Of a stretch of DNA of 64,000 bases, positions 7,797 through 16,300 are shown one piece after another (positions within the stretch are counted from its first letter, which is position 1; each line of letters begins with the position of its first letter). The position numbers were made by a program, and so were the translations under genes. This DNA is from Rubripirellula obstinata. GTDB taxonomy: Bacteria > Planctomycetota > Planctomycetia > Pirellulales > Pirellulaceae. Under the pieces are notes generated by a model. That model searched no databases, had not been told where the DNA came from, and saw only the letters and a list, made by a program, of their open reading frames with translations. The DNA lies in contig NZ_LWSK01000010.1 in NCBI RefSeq assembly GCF_001642955.1, positions 1 through 64,000 on the forward strand, given 5' to 3'.

Positions 7797-9146
7797 ATGT
7801 CTGTCCCCAAAGTCGCCATCATCGGACGTCCAAACGTCGGCAAAAGCAGCCTCTTTAATTGGCTCGCACGCCGGCGGCTGGCCATCGTCGATGATTATTC
7901 CGGCGTGACCCGCGATCGAATGACGACCCTGATCGAACACGACGATCGGTTCTTTGAATTGACCGATACCGGTGGAATGGGCGTCGTCGACGATGATAAC
8001 CTGACCGAAGATGTCGTCCGCCAAATCGAAATGGCGATCACGTCCGCCGACATCATTCTGTTCGTCGTGGACATCCAAACCGGTTTGATGCCGCTGGATG
8101 TGACGGTTGCCGAACGACTGCGTGGGATCGAACGACCTGTAATTTTGGTTGCCAACAAAGCGGACCAACCGCATCAAGACATTGCAGCGGAGGAGTTCCA
8201 AAAGCTCGGACGAGGACACATCATTCGCGTCAGCTCGACTCAAAATCGGCACCGCGACGACTTGTTGGAATTGATCGTCGATCGTTTGCCCGAAGCGAAT
8301 GACGAAACCGTCGAAGAGCCTACGATGAAGATCGCGATCGTTGGTCGCCGGAATGTTGGCAAGAGTACGTTCGTCAACACGTTGGCCGAGACCGATCGAA
8401 TGATCGTCAGCGAGGTCGCCGGAACGACTCGTGACAGCGTGGATGTTCACTTTGACGTTGACGGCCAAACCTTCATCGCGATTGACACGCCGGGATTACG
8501 AAAACGAAAAAGCCAACGCACGGACCTGGAATGGTACGGCATGCACCGCGCCCAACGCAGCGTTCGTCGCGCCGACGTGGTGCTGATGTTCTTCGACGCC
8601 GTCGAAACCGCCAGCAAGGTTGATAAGCAGTTGCTCGGTTACGTGATGGAACATCACAAGCCTTGCATTTTTGTGATCAACAAATGGGACAAACTGCATG
8701 GAACCGTTCCAACGGATCGCTGGGTTCAATACTTGCGTGGCCAGTTTCCGACGCTCGCGTATGCTCCGATCGCGTTCATCACCGGCGAAACGGGCAAGAA
8801 CGTCAAGTCACTGTTAAATCACTCGGCGATGTTGTTCAAGCAAGCACGCGAACGAGTATCAACCGGCGTGCTGAACCGAGTGATCCGAGCCGCCATTGAT
8901 GCTCATGAACCACCGATGTATCAAAACCGTCGGCCCAAAATTTATTACGCCACGCAAGTCGCGACGGAACCGCCCACGGTCGTGCTGGTCTGCAACGACC
9001 CCAAAGCATTCAGCAACGATTACCAGCGATACCTCTTAAATGTCCTTCGTGACCATTTGTCGTTCGGCGAAGTCCCAATCAAATTGTATCTGCACAAAAA
9101 GCATCGCATGGATGACGGCACTGAAAAAGATTCGGTGCGACGTTAG
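7797..9146 (+). CDS. der: Ribosome assembly GTPase Der (EngA)
   Basis: 449 residues from ATG 7797. There are two tandem GTPase domains. The first has GRPNVGKS at residues 10-17, DTGGM and NKAD; the second has GRRNVGKS from about residue 183, DTPGL and NKWD. A KH-like C-terminal domain ends GEVPIKLYLHKKH. This is the diagnostic architecture of Der, which is essential for maturing the 50S ribosomal subunit in the cytoplasm. Length is normal and no motif is damaged. It stands alone on the plus strand, converging on the nucleotidyltransferase gene 36 bp downstream. Confidence 0.98.
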   Translation: MSVPKVAIIGRPNVGKSSLFNWLARRRLAIVDDYSGVTRDRMTTLIEHDDRFFELTDTGGMGVVDDDNLTEDVVRQIEMAITSADIILFVVDIQTGLMPLDVTVAERLRGIERPVILVANKADQPHQDIAAEEFQKLGRGHIIRVSSTQNRHRDDLLELIVDRLPEANDETVEEPTMKIAIVGRRNVGKSTFVNTLAETDRMIVSEVAGTTRDSVDVHFDVDGQTFIAIDTPGLRKRKSQRTDLEWYGMHRAQRSVRRADVVLMFFDAVETASKVDKQLLGYVMEHHKPCIFVINKWDKLHGTVPTDRWVQYLRGQFPTLAYAPIAFITGETGKNVKSLLNHSAMLFKQARERVSTGVLNRVIRAAIDAHEPPMYQNRRPKIYYATQVATEPPTVVLVCNDPKAFSNDYQRYLLNVLRDHLSFGEVPIKLYLHKKHRMDDGTEKDSVRR

Positions 9147-9182
9147 GTTCGTTTTCGCAGGTCGATTCGAACGCTTTTGTTA

Positions 9183-9734
9183 CTACACTCCGGCTTCCAA
9201 GCGAAGCTGCTTCAATTGCTGAGTCGTTTCATGTTTTGTCGCCCAGTCATCAATGTAGGACCAATCGAGCTTGTCTCCGGAAACGACTAGAAGGTTGACG
9301 ACATCGTCCAGGTCTTTACGCCGAGCCCATCGCAACTTCTGAATCACAACATCCTCGGCAGTCGGCACCCACGCTTTGCAGTCAATTTCAGCGATGCTTG
9401 CTTTTACCTTTCGCTGCCACTGTTCAAGATGGTGCGGGTCTTGGGTGGCTTGGAACAGCTCGATCTCGAAGTCCGTCGGCGAATAGCAAAGAACATGTCG
9501 CACTGATCCGGTGAAGATTTCCATCATCATTTGTGGGTCGAGTTTGAAATCGTCCCCAAGAGACTTTGTGAATTTAACAATGTCAGGCTGAGGTAAAGTG
9601 ACGACAAAGTCTGCGTCATTGGTGGATCGAGGTACCGCATACAAGTTGCAAGCGAATGCACCGACCAACAAGTATTCAATATCTTGTTTCTCTAACTCGA
9701 TGATCACGGCCCGAATCGCTTCCAAGCTATTCAT
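9183..9734 (-). CDS. Nucleotidyltransferase-fold protein (AbiEii/DUF6036-like)
   Basis: 183 residues, ATG 9734. The N-terminal half shows the minimal nucleotidyltransferase pattern: YLLVGAFACNLYAVPRSTNDADFVV, with the second glycine of the GG motif replaced (VGAFA) and the metal-binding D-A-D pair near residues 40-42. A later EDVVIQKLRWARRKDLDDV motif resembles the helix of AbiEii/DUF6036 proteins. Such proteins transfer NMP to RNA, tRNA or protein and are often toxins paired with an upstream gene. Here a small gene lies 22 bp upstream on the same strand. Toxin activity is inference; it could also be a housekeeping minimal nucleotidyltransferase. Confidence 0.75.
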   Translation of the reverse strand: MNSLEAIRAVIIELEKQDIEYLLVGAFACNLYAVPRSTNDADFVVTLPQPDIVKFTKSLGDDFKLDPQMMMEIFTGSVRHVLCYSPTDFEIELFQATQDPHHLEQWQRKVKASIAEIDCKAWVPTAEDVVIQKLRWARRKDLDDVVNLLVVSGDKLDWSYIDDWATKHETTQQLKQLRLEAGV

Positions 9735-9756
9735 CTATCGCAATAACCTGATCGCA

Positions 9757-10014
9757 TTAGGCAAACTCATCGGTAGAAACGTTGACGTAGATTTCTTTCT
9801 CGTGGACCTGCCGTGTTGCGTTCCGCCGACGCTTCAGCTCTTCCCGTACCTGCATCTCTGACCAATCTGGATGCTGGCCAATGATCGAATGAATCAACAC
9901 CGCACGGCTCAAATCATAGAGCCTCGCTCCATCAGCCAGTTTTTCGCTGGCTGCTCGACCACGAGCTCGAGCAGCTTTGCGAGTTAGAATTGATTTTTGA
10001 AGTGGTTGAATCAC
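9757..10014 (-). CDS. Small basic protein upstream of nucleotidyltransferase, unknown
   Basis: 85 residues if it starts at GTG 10014 (MIQPLQKSI). The frame is open to a TTG at 10110 and contains no ATG before the conserved-looking part, so the start is uncertain. The sequence is helical and basic: SILTRKAARARGRAASEKL, then LYDLSRAVLIHSIIGQHPDWSEMQVREELKRRR. The HPDWS-x-x-x-V-x-E-x-x-RR pattern occurs in small proteins encoded just before nucleotidyltransferase genes in several phyla (from memory). The 22-bp gap to the downstream gene suggests co-transcription. It may be a partner or antitoxin; no function is assigned. Confidence 0.55.
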   Translation of the reverse strand: MIQPLQKSILTRKAARARGRAASEKLADGARLYDLSRAVLIHSIIGQHPDWSEMQVREELKRRRNATRQVHEKEIYVNVSTDEFA

Positions 10015-10313
10015 GAATTGATAGTGTGTGACTTGGCAGGCTTGGATACGACATCGACTCTGATAATCTACATCGATCGACGGATACTTGCACCTAGAAA
10101 GAACCTGCAAACGATCGCTCTCCAGTTCGGATGGCGAGCAAAACTCGCGTATTTGACAACATTGCTAGCAACCCAGTTTCACAAAAAAGATTCTGATCTT
10201 GGCTCGGTTTCACGAAATCCGTTAAACTCCCAGGCCTACGTAGCCGAGCGCGGCGGATTTGTCTTTACATGATGTGAAGCACCACCGCTCGCGAAAACCA
10301 TGGAAGGTAGACA

Positions 10314-11555
10314 ATGTCAGGCGAATCATTCCGGTTCATTCACGCCAGCGATTTTCATCTCGAAACACCGCTGGGCGATCTCGATGCACTGCCCGCACAC
10401 TTGCGAGACGCGATGGCGGACGCGCCACGCCGCGCCGCCGCAGCGGTTTTTGAGGCAGCGCTCGCCGACAATATCGACTTCTTGGTTCTAAGCGGCGATT
10501 TGCTTTCGCCCGCTTCGGCCGGTCCGCACGGCATGTCGTTGTTGTTGGACTACTTTGACAAATTGCACGCCAAGAAAACGCCTGTGTTCTGGTCCGCCGG
10601 CATCGCCGACGATCCCGCACGTTGGCCTGATTCAGTACCGCTGCCACCCAACGTGACCATGTTCCCCAAGAACCGCGCCGTTGCGGTTCCGGTTGAACGG
10701 GCTGGACGAACGATCGCTGTTGTGGTCGGTCGCAGCAGTGACGGTCGAAGCATTTTGCATGTCCCCAGCTTTCGCGTTGATCCCACTGATGAATACACCG
10801 TCGCGGTCGGTTACGGCGATGCCGATGCCGACGCATTAGCGGAAGGCCGATTCGATTACTGGGCATTGGGCGGACAGCACAACCGCAGCGAAATCGAAGG
10901 CGGCGCACAGTCGGCGGCGATCTATTGTGGTTCGCCGCAAGGACGATCGATCGAAGAAACAGGAGCCCACGGTTACAGCACCGTCGATGTTGATTCGGAC
11001 GGAACCACGCGAGTCCACGCGATCGAGTGTGACGCGTTTCGCTATGCCGATGTGGAAGTATCGGCGGACGAGATTGCATCGGTTGGCGGCATTCGCAATC
11101 TAATCGGCGAAAAGATGTCGCGACTGCAACACGATGCCGGCGGGCGTCATTTGATCGTCGGTTTCGATATCTCGATCACCAGCGGCGAGTCCTTGCAATC
11201 GATCGGCGACGTCGAAGAACTGATCACCTGGGCACGCCGCGAATACGGACACGGAACGCCATCGTCTTGGACAACACGAATCAAGGTTCGCACGCCGCGA
11301 TCCTATCCGAAATCGTGGCAAGACGAAGACACGATTCTTGGCGACTTTTTGCGTGCGGCTGAAAAGCATCGTGCCACCGAAGGTCGCGATTTGAATCTGT
11401 TGCCGTTTACCGAAGAAGAGCCTTCGCTGCCATCGACGACGCAGTCGATTTTGGCGGAGGTGTCATCGAGCGAGCGAAGTGAATTGCTTGGCGAGGCGTC
11501 GTTGCTTGGCGTCGAGTTACTGCGTGGCGGAAAACTAAAACAACCTGTTGCCTAG
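10314..11555 (+). CDS. SbcD/YhaO-like metallophosphoesterase, metal site degenerate
   Basis: 413 residues. ATG 10314 is preceded by GGAAGG at six bases. The fold is that of SbcD/Mre11 nucleases: motif I HASDFHLE (D13, H15), motif II LSGDLL (D62), a DYWALG strand and a long C-terminal domain. Several metal ligands are missing. The GNHD motif reads GIADD at 96-100, the motif IV histidine region reads AVGYGD, and GH-x-H reads GGQH at 186-189. Canonical Mre11/SbcD enzymes need these residues for two Mn ions. The protein may be a non-catalytic partner of the SbcC-like ATPase encoded next. The stop codon lies within a 14-bp palindrome (GTTGCCTAGGCAAC). Confidence 0.85.
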   Translation: MSGESFRFIHASDFHLETPLGDLDALPAHLRDAMADAPRRAAAAVFEAALADNIDFLVLSGDLLSPASAGPHGMSLLLDYFDKLHAKKTPVFWSAGIADDPARWPDSVPLPPNVTMFPKNRAVAVPVERAGRTIAVVVGRSSDGRSILHVPSFRVDPTDEYTVAVGYGDADADALAEGRFDYWALGGQHNRSEIEGGAQSAAIYCGSPQGRSIEETGAHGYSTVDVDSDGTTRVHAIECDAFRYADVEVSADEIASVGGIRNLIGEKMSRLQHDAGGRHLIVGFDISITSGESLQSIGDVEELITWARREYGHGTPSSWTTRIKVRTPRSYPKSWQDEDTILGDFLRAAEKHRATEGRDLNLLPFTEEEPSLPSTTQSILAEVSSSERSELLGEASLLGVELLRGGKLKQPVA

Positions 11556-11564
11556 GCAACAACT

Positions 11565-11630
11565 GTGAGCCGCTGGCCGTAAGGCCTCGGGCAACGAGAG
11601 AATCCCGGCCGCTTACGCGTCGCGGCTCAC
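11565..11630. repeat. Palindromic repeat, family E (GTGAGCCGC / GCGGCTCAC)
   Basis: GTGAGCCGCTGGCCGTAAGGC at the left pairs with GGCCGCTTACGCGTCGCGGCTCAC at the right. It sits in the 126-bp gap between the SbcD-like and SbcC-like genes. A partial copy containing the right arm is at 40462-40488. Confidence 0.75.
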
Positions 11631-11681
11631 AAAGTCAGAAATGTTACTAACGCCAAAACGGCTAACGAAACGAATGAAATC

Positions 11682-14600
11682 ATGAAGATTAAAGACATTC
11701 AGATCGATGGATTCGGCGTATGGACCGGCCTGTCAGTCGATTCGCTGCCCGAAGGCATGACGTTGTTCTATGGCCCCAACGAAGCGGGCAAGACAACGTT
11801 GATGCAGTTCGTCCGCGCGATGCTGTACGGCTTCACTGCCGACCGCCGCGAAAAATACTTGCCACCGGTTCACGGCGGAACGCCCGGTGGAGCGATGCGA
11901 GTGACCGGACCGGGCGGCGGGTACGAAATTCGTCGTCACAGTCAATTGACCGACACCAACGTCACCGGCCGCTTGACCGTGACTGGCCAAGACGGGCTTA
12001 GCCAAGGTCAACATCGCCTCAGCAGTTTGCTGGGCCAGATCGACGAACCGATCTTTACCAACGTGTTTGCCATCGGCATGCGCGAACTGCAAGAGCTAAG
12101 CACGTTGGACGACACCTCCGCTGCTGATGAACTGTACAAGTTGTCCAGCGGTCTCGATCGCGTCAGCTTGGTGGACGTGATGCGCAGCCTGCGTGGCGGG
12201 CGCAAGTCGTTGGTCGGCAAGTCAAGCGTCGTCGATGATGCTGATGCCGACAAAATGGCGGGGCTGATTTCCAAGCGAGAAAAACTACGCGATGAAGTTG
12301 CCGGGCTGACGCGTGGCGGACGTCGTTGGAGCGAATTGGCGTCACAGCGTCGCAGCGGTCTGCAAGAAATCGAACAGTTAACCGAACGGATCGGCGTTTG
12401 GGAACAGGAAGCCAAGACGGTCGAAACGGCCACCAGTGTTTTTGAGACTTGGCGTGAGCGTGAAAAGATCGCTGAGCAAATTAAGCAAGGTGAGAGCGAA
12501 GTTCATCTGCCCGACGAAGCCCCCGGGCAATTGATCCAAATCGATGCGTCGATGGAAGAGCGTCGTCATAAACTGGAAGAAGTCAAAAACAAACGGCGTG
12601 CGATCCGCGAAAAAGCACATCAGTTGCCCGTTTCGAAACGAATGCTTGATCTGCAAGGTCGGATCGAAGCGGCCGCTGAACAAGCGACTTGGGTGGAAGC
12701 ACTCGAAGAACAAATCACGCGTCTTGATTCCCAAATCGGTAAAGCACGCACACAATTGGATGCCGATGCTGATCGTTTGGGTTTGGACGAAGAAGAACGT
12801 CGTGACTTGGTCGAAGGCAACGCGGGCAACTTGCCCGACATGTCGCGTCAAACGCTCAGCGCGTTGTCGGCTCCGGCAAAACAGGTCAAGGAGCAATCGT
12901 TCCTGCTCAAGCAAGCTCGTGCGACCGGAGCCGAACACAAAAAGCGTGCCGACAAAATGTCGGACCAGCTTCGCGAAACGCTTGAACGAGCTCGCGCCAG
13001 CGACTTGCAACAAGCGATCCGTGATCAAACCAAGTTGATCGCGACGCTGAAGCATCGCATCCAAGTCGGCGAGCATTTAGATAAGCTGAAACGGCATTAC
13101 CGTGAACTTGAAAAGGAATCGATCGAACTGACCACTGCGGAAGCGCTGCCGATCGACCGGCTAATACTGTTAGCTGTGCCGTTCATCTTTGGCGGCATCG
13201 CATTAATCTACGGATGTGCAAATCTTTTCGGCATTAATTGGTTGGTCGATGAGCCTGATCCGACCTGGGGCATGCTTTGCTTGATGGTCGGAATCATGGG
13301 CATGATGACCTATTACTTCGGTCGCGAAAATGGAATGCGATCGAATTCGTTTGATCGTGAAGAAACCGAACGTCAAATCGAAACGATGCGAAAACAGATC
13401 CGCGAAATCGAAGGCGAGCGAGGCGACATTGACAGTTCGCTTCCCACCACCGGCGAATCGCTGGAACTTCGGCTCCGTGAATCCGAGCATCTGCTTGACG
13501 AATTGGAAGCATCGCTGCCGACCTATCACAATCACCAAGCCGCGATCCAAGCTTACAAAACTACTCGCACCAATGCACAGCGTGCGGCCGAAGGTTTGCG
13601 GGAAGCCAAGCGAGAATGGGCTTCCACGCTGGAACACCTGGGGCTTAGCGAATCGATGTCACCATCAAGCGTTCGCAAACTGGGCGATGGATACGAAACG
13701 CTGCAAGCGAGTCGCCGTCGGTTGGATGAATTGTTGGCTGAAAAGGATCAGCGAAAAAGCGAACGACAAACGATCGCCAAGCGAATTGAATTGCTGTACC
13801 TGGAATCACTGGAAGTCGGCAAAGAATCGACACTTGAATCTTCGTCTGACAAGTTCGAGATCGATAAAGAAGACGTACACTCAACCGGCAACGGCCAATT
13901 GGCGGTCAAGTCGCGCAGCGGTCCACTGGAACAACTCAACCACCTGCACGAAGAACTTTCTCGCCAGCAACACTGGATCAAACGGCGTCGCGAGCTGAAA
14001 GAACAAGATCAACAGCTCAAACGTCAACAATCCAGTCATCATCAAAATCTGGAACGCAGCGAACAACAGCGTCGAGCTTTGTGGGCCAAGTGCGGCGTTG
14101 CAACGCCCGAACAGTTCTACACGATGGTTGACACGAAAGCCCGTTTGGCCGAACTGGACAAGAATCATCGTGAACTCGATAAGCAAATTCGTTCGATCAT
14201 CGGCAACCACGTTTCCTATGAAGACGTTGAACGAGAAATCGACGGGGCAACCGCTGGCGATCTCGAAAAGCGTTGGGAATCGCTCACCAATCGCATGACG
14301 GAAACCGAGTCTCGGATCGCTGAATTGCGAACCTCGCACGGGCAACTTGCTCAAGAAATGAAACACCTTGGCGATGACAATCGTTTGTCGGTCGCTCAGT
14401 TGGAATTGGGCTGCATCGAACGTCGCATTGAATCGCTGGCACGTCGTTGGCAAACGTTGGGCATGGCCAGTTGTTTGCTGGAAGACGTTTGCAGCACGGT
14501 CGAGCGTGAACGCCAGCCCGAAACGCTGCGTGAAGCGTCTTCGTTCTTGTCGCAATTGACCGACGGAAAATACAAACGCATCTGGACTCCGTTGGGCACT

Positions 14601-15452
14601 AACCAACTGAAGATCGATGACAAGGATAAGAAATCACTTCCGCTTGATGTTCTCAGTCGTGGTACTCGTGAAGCCGTCTTCATTGCACTGCGATTGTCCT
14701 TGGCGGCAGCCTATTCACGCCGCGGTGTGATGCTGCCGTTGGTCCTGGACGACGTGCTGGTCAACTTTGACCGTGACCGTGCCATTCATGCAGCTCGAAC
14801 ACTGAAAACGTTCGCCGAACTTGGACATCAAGTCATGATGTTTACCTGTCACGAACACATCGTCGATATCTTCCACGACATCGACGTCGAAGTCCGCTTG
14901 ATGCCAGCACAAGGTGAACCCGGCCGCGCGACGGTGTTGATTCCAGAAGAAGTTGAAGAAGAGGAGTACGAAGAAGAGGAAGAATACGAATACGTCGAAG
15001 AGGAAATGGAGCTGGAACCGGAAGAGCAGGTCGAAGAAGTTGAACCAGAGCCCGAACCGGAACCGATCGTGGTTGAGCGAAAGCCTGAACCGAAGCCAGA
15101 GCCAGAAACCAAAATCGTTTATGTGGATCGACCAGCACCCAAGCCGAAAAAGAAACCCAAACCGGTCGTCGAGTACATCGAACGCGAACCGGAACCGGTC
15201 TATGTCGAACCAGAACGAGTGTTTGAACCGGAGCCGGAACCCGCCGCGATTGGGTGGGCGTGGTTTGAACGAGAACCACAGCGACGGATCAACGAAGCCG
15301 AAGAAGCGCTCGCCGCAATTACCAGCGACGAATGGGACGACCAACGCTTGATCGAGAACGGTTGGGTTGGCCAAGAAGAACCCGCGTTGCCAGATGACAT
15401 CTGGAATCGAGCTTCCGCGTCCGACGGTCCAGCTTGGTGGGACGGGAAGTAG
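11682..15452 (+). CDS. SbcC/YhaN-like SMC-type ATPase with membrane segments and acidic tail
   Basis: 1256 residues from ATG 11682. Walker A YGPNEAGKTT (31-39); long coiled coils on both sides of a hydrophobic pair at about 493-520 (LILLAVPFIFGGIALIYG) and 529-547 (WGMLCLMVGIMGMMTYYFG); ABC signature VLSRGTRE near 990; Walker B LPLVLDDVLVNFD near 1018-1030. From residue 1088 it carries about 170 extra residues, first Glu/Tyr-rich, then PEPEPEP and KPKKKPKP, ending in a Trp-containing segment. SbcC and YhaN ATPases pair with SbcD/YhaO nucleases in DNA end processing. The membrane hairpin replaces the usual zinc hook apex and would place the coiled-coil tip in the membrane. No CxxC hook was seen. 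It follows the SbcD-like gene. Confidence 0.88.
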   Translation: MKIKDIQIDGFGVWTGLSVDSLPEGMTLFYGPNEAGKTTLMQFVRAMLYGFTADRREKYLPPVHGGTPGGAMRVTGPGGGYEIRRHSQLTDTNVTGRLTVTGQDGLSQGQHRLSSLLGQIDEPIFTNVFAIGMRELQELSTLDDTSAADELYKLSSGLDRVSLVDVMRSLRGGRKSLVGKSSVVDDADADKMAGLISKREKLRDEVAGLTRGGRRWSELASQRRSGLQEIEQLTERIGVWEQEAKTVETATSVFETWREREKIAEQIKQGESEVHLPDEAPGQLIQIDASMEERRHKLEEVKNKRRAIREKAHQLPVSKRMLDLQGRIEAAAEQATWVEALEEQITRLDSQIGKARTQLDADADRLGLDEEERRDLVEGNAGNLPDMSRQTLSALSAPAKQVKEQSFLLKQARATGAEHKKRADKMSDQLRETLERARASDLQQAIRDQTKLIATLKHRIQVGEHLDKLKRHYRELEKESIELTTAEALPIDRLILLAVPFIFGGIALIYGCANLFGINWLVDEPDPTWGMLCLMVGIMGMMTYYFGRENGMRSNSFDREETERQIETMRKQIREIEGERGDIDSSLPTTGESLELRLRESEHLLDELEASLPTYHNHQAAIQAYKTTRTNAQRAAEGLREAKREWASTLEHLGLSESMSPSSVRKLGDGYETLQASRRRLDELLAEKDQRKSERQTIAKRIELLYLESLEVGKESTLESSSDKFEIDKEDVHSTGNGQLAVKSRSGPLEQLNHLHEELSRQQHWIKRRRELKEQDQQLKRQQSSHHQNLERSEQQRRALWAKCGVATPEQFYTMVDTKARLAELDKNHRELDKQIRSIIGNHVSYEDVEREIDGATAGDLEKRWESLTNRMTETESRIAELRTSHGQLAQEMKHLGDDNRLSVAQLELGCIERRIESLARRWQTLGMASCLLEDVCSTVERERQPETLREASSFLSQLTDGKYKRIWTPLGTNQLKIDDKDKKSLPLDVLSRGTREAVFIALRLSLAAAYSRRGVMLPLVLDDVLVNFDRDRAIHAARTLKTFAELGHQVMMFTCHEHIVDIFHDIDVEVRLMPAQGEPGRATVLIPEEVEEEEYEEEEEYEYVEEEMELEPEEQVEEVEPEPEPEPIVVERKPEPKPEPETKIVYVDRPAPKPKKKPKPVVEYIEREPEPVYVEPERVFEPEPEPAAIGWAWFEREPQRRINEAEEALAAITSDEWDDQRLIENGWVGQEEPALPDDIWNRASASDGPAWWDGK

Positions 15453-15483
15453 GGCGTTTGTTCAGTTTCTGAAAAGGCTAAAG

Positions 15484-15546
15484 TAGGCCTTATTGAGCGG
15501 AGCGCAATACGGCCCACAAAATTGCAGCTTGCAGCTTGCAGCTTGC
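15484..15546. repeat. Family B fragment plus TTGCAGC triplet tandem
   Basis: GTAGGCCTTATTGAGCGGAG (15484 onward) with CAATACGGCCCAC is a compact relative of the 429-506 palindrome. It is followed directly by three copies of the 7-mer TTGCAGC at 15523-15543. Confidence 0.6.
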
Positions 15547-15621
15547 CGCGCACGAAAAAAGTCGCTGGGTTCGATGGACCTAGCGACTATCGAAGTCAAA
15601 AATTCGCTGGAATACTTCCAA

Positions 15622-15726
15622 CTAAGGAACTCGCGCCTTTTGATAGTCGCCTTTCGCTCCGCGAAAGCAGCGGATTCGCTACTTTCGCGGAGCGAAAGGC
15701 GACCCTTATTCCTCGCTCGTTCCTAC
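15622..15726. repeat. Palindromic repeat, family C, copy 1
   Basis: Nested inverted repeats: outer AAGGAAC..GTTCCT and inner GTCGCCTTTCGC..GCGAAAGGCGAC. The inner 58 bp is nearly identical, in opposite orientation, to the element at 60191-60293. Its right end runs into the stop codon of the A-type carrier gene. Confidence 0.85.
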
Positions 15727-16055
15727 GCTTGGAAGGAGCTTCCGCAACCGCAGCTCTTGGTTGCGTTGGGATTCTCGAAGGTGAATCCTTGCTTTTCGAG
15801 GCTTTCGTACCAATCGACGGTGGTGCCGTCCAAGTACAACGCACTCTTCTTGTCGACGACGACGGCGACGCCGCCGCAATCGTATTTGGTGTCAGCTTTT
15901 TCGTCGAACGTGTCGTCGAAATTCAGCGTGTAGCTGAATCCGCTGCAACCGCCGGCTGCAATGCCGATACGGAGCACCATTTCGTCGCCAAAGTTGTGCT
16001 CGACTTGAAACTGCTTGACTTGTTCCGCTGCTCGTTCGGTCAGTTTAACTGCCAT
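15723..16055 (-). CDS. erpA: A-type iron-sulfur carrier protein (ErpA/IscA/HesB)
   Basis: 110 residues from ATG 16055. The three conserved cysteines of A-type carriers are present: C37 (GGCSGF) and C102/C104 (SCGCG) near the C-terminus, which hold a [2Fe-2S] or [4Fe-4S] cluster for delivery to target enzymes. The LTERAAEQV start and [11 protein letters not shown] end are typical. The fit to ErpA rather than IscA or SufA is a best guess: no isc or suf genes are near, and stand-alone carriers are usually ErpA-like. Its stop codon overlaps a family C palindrome. Confidence 0.9.
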   Translation of the reverse strand: MAVKLTERAAEQVKQFQVEHNFGDEMVLRIGIAAGGCSGFSYTLNFDDTFDEKADTKYDCGGVAVVVDKKSALYLDGTTVDWYESLEKQGFTFENPNATKSCGCGSSFQA

Positions 16056-16300
16056 CGTTCTTAGTCACCCTAGGCTGGATTGATCGCAAGCGATCATGAG
16101 TTTGGTTAAGTGGAGGTCTGCGACGCAGTTTATGCGGCTGGCAAACCTGATTCCGTCTGCCCCATCATATTCAAGAAAGTCAGTTTTGGGCAAGCGCGAG
16201 CTGCCCGGAATGCTTGGGAGTGCGAAATTTCACTCAAATGCTTAGAACAATGGCTTCACGGCGACCAAACTCATCTCAATCCTTCCACAAATAGAGTCCC

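Noticed and set aside
14715-15374. Long antisense frame opposite the SbcC-like acidic tail
   Set aside because: Phe/Arg-rich composition is the mirror of the Glu/Pro codons of the real gene, with no motif.
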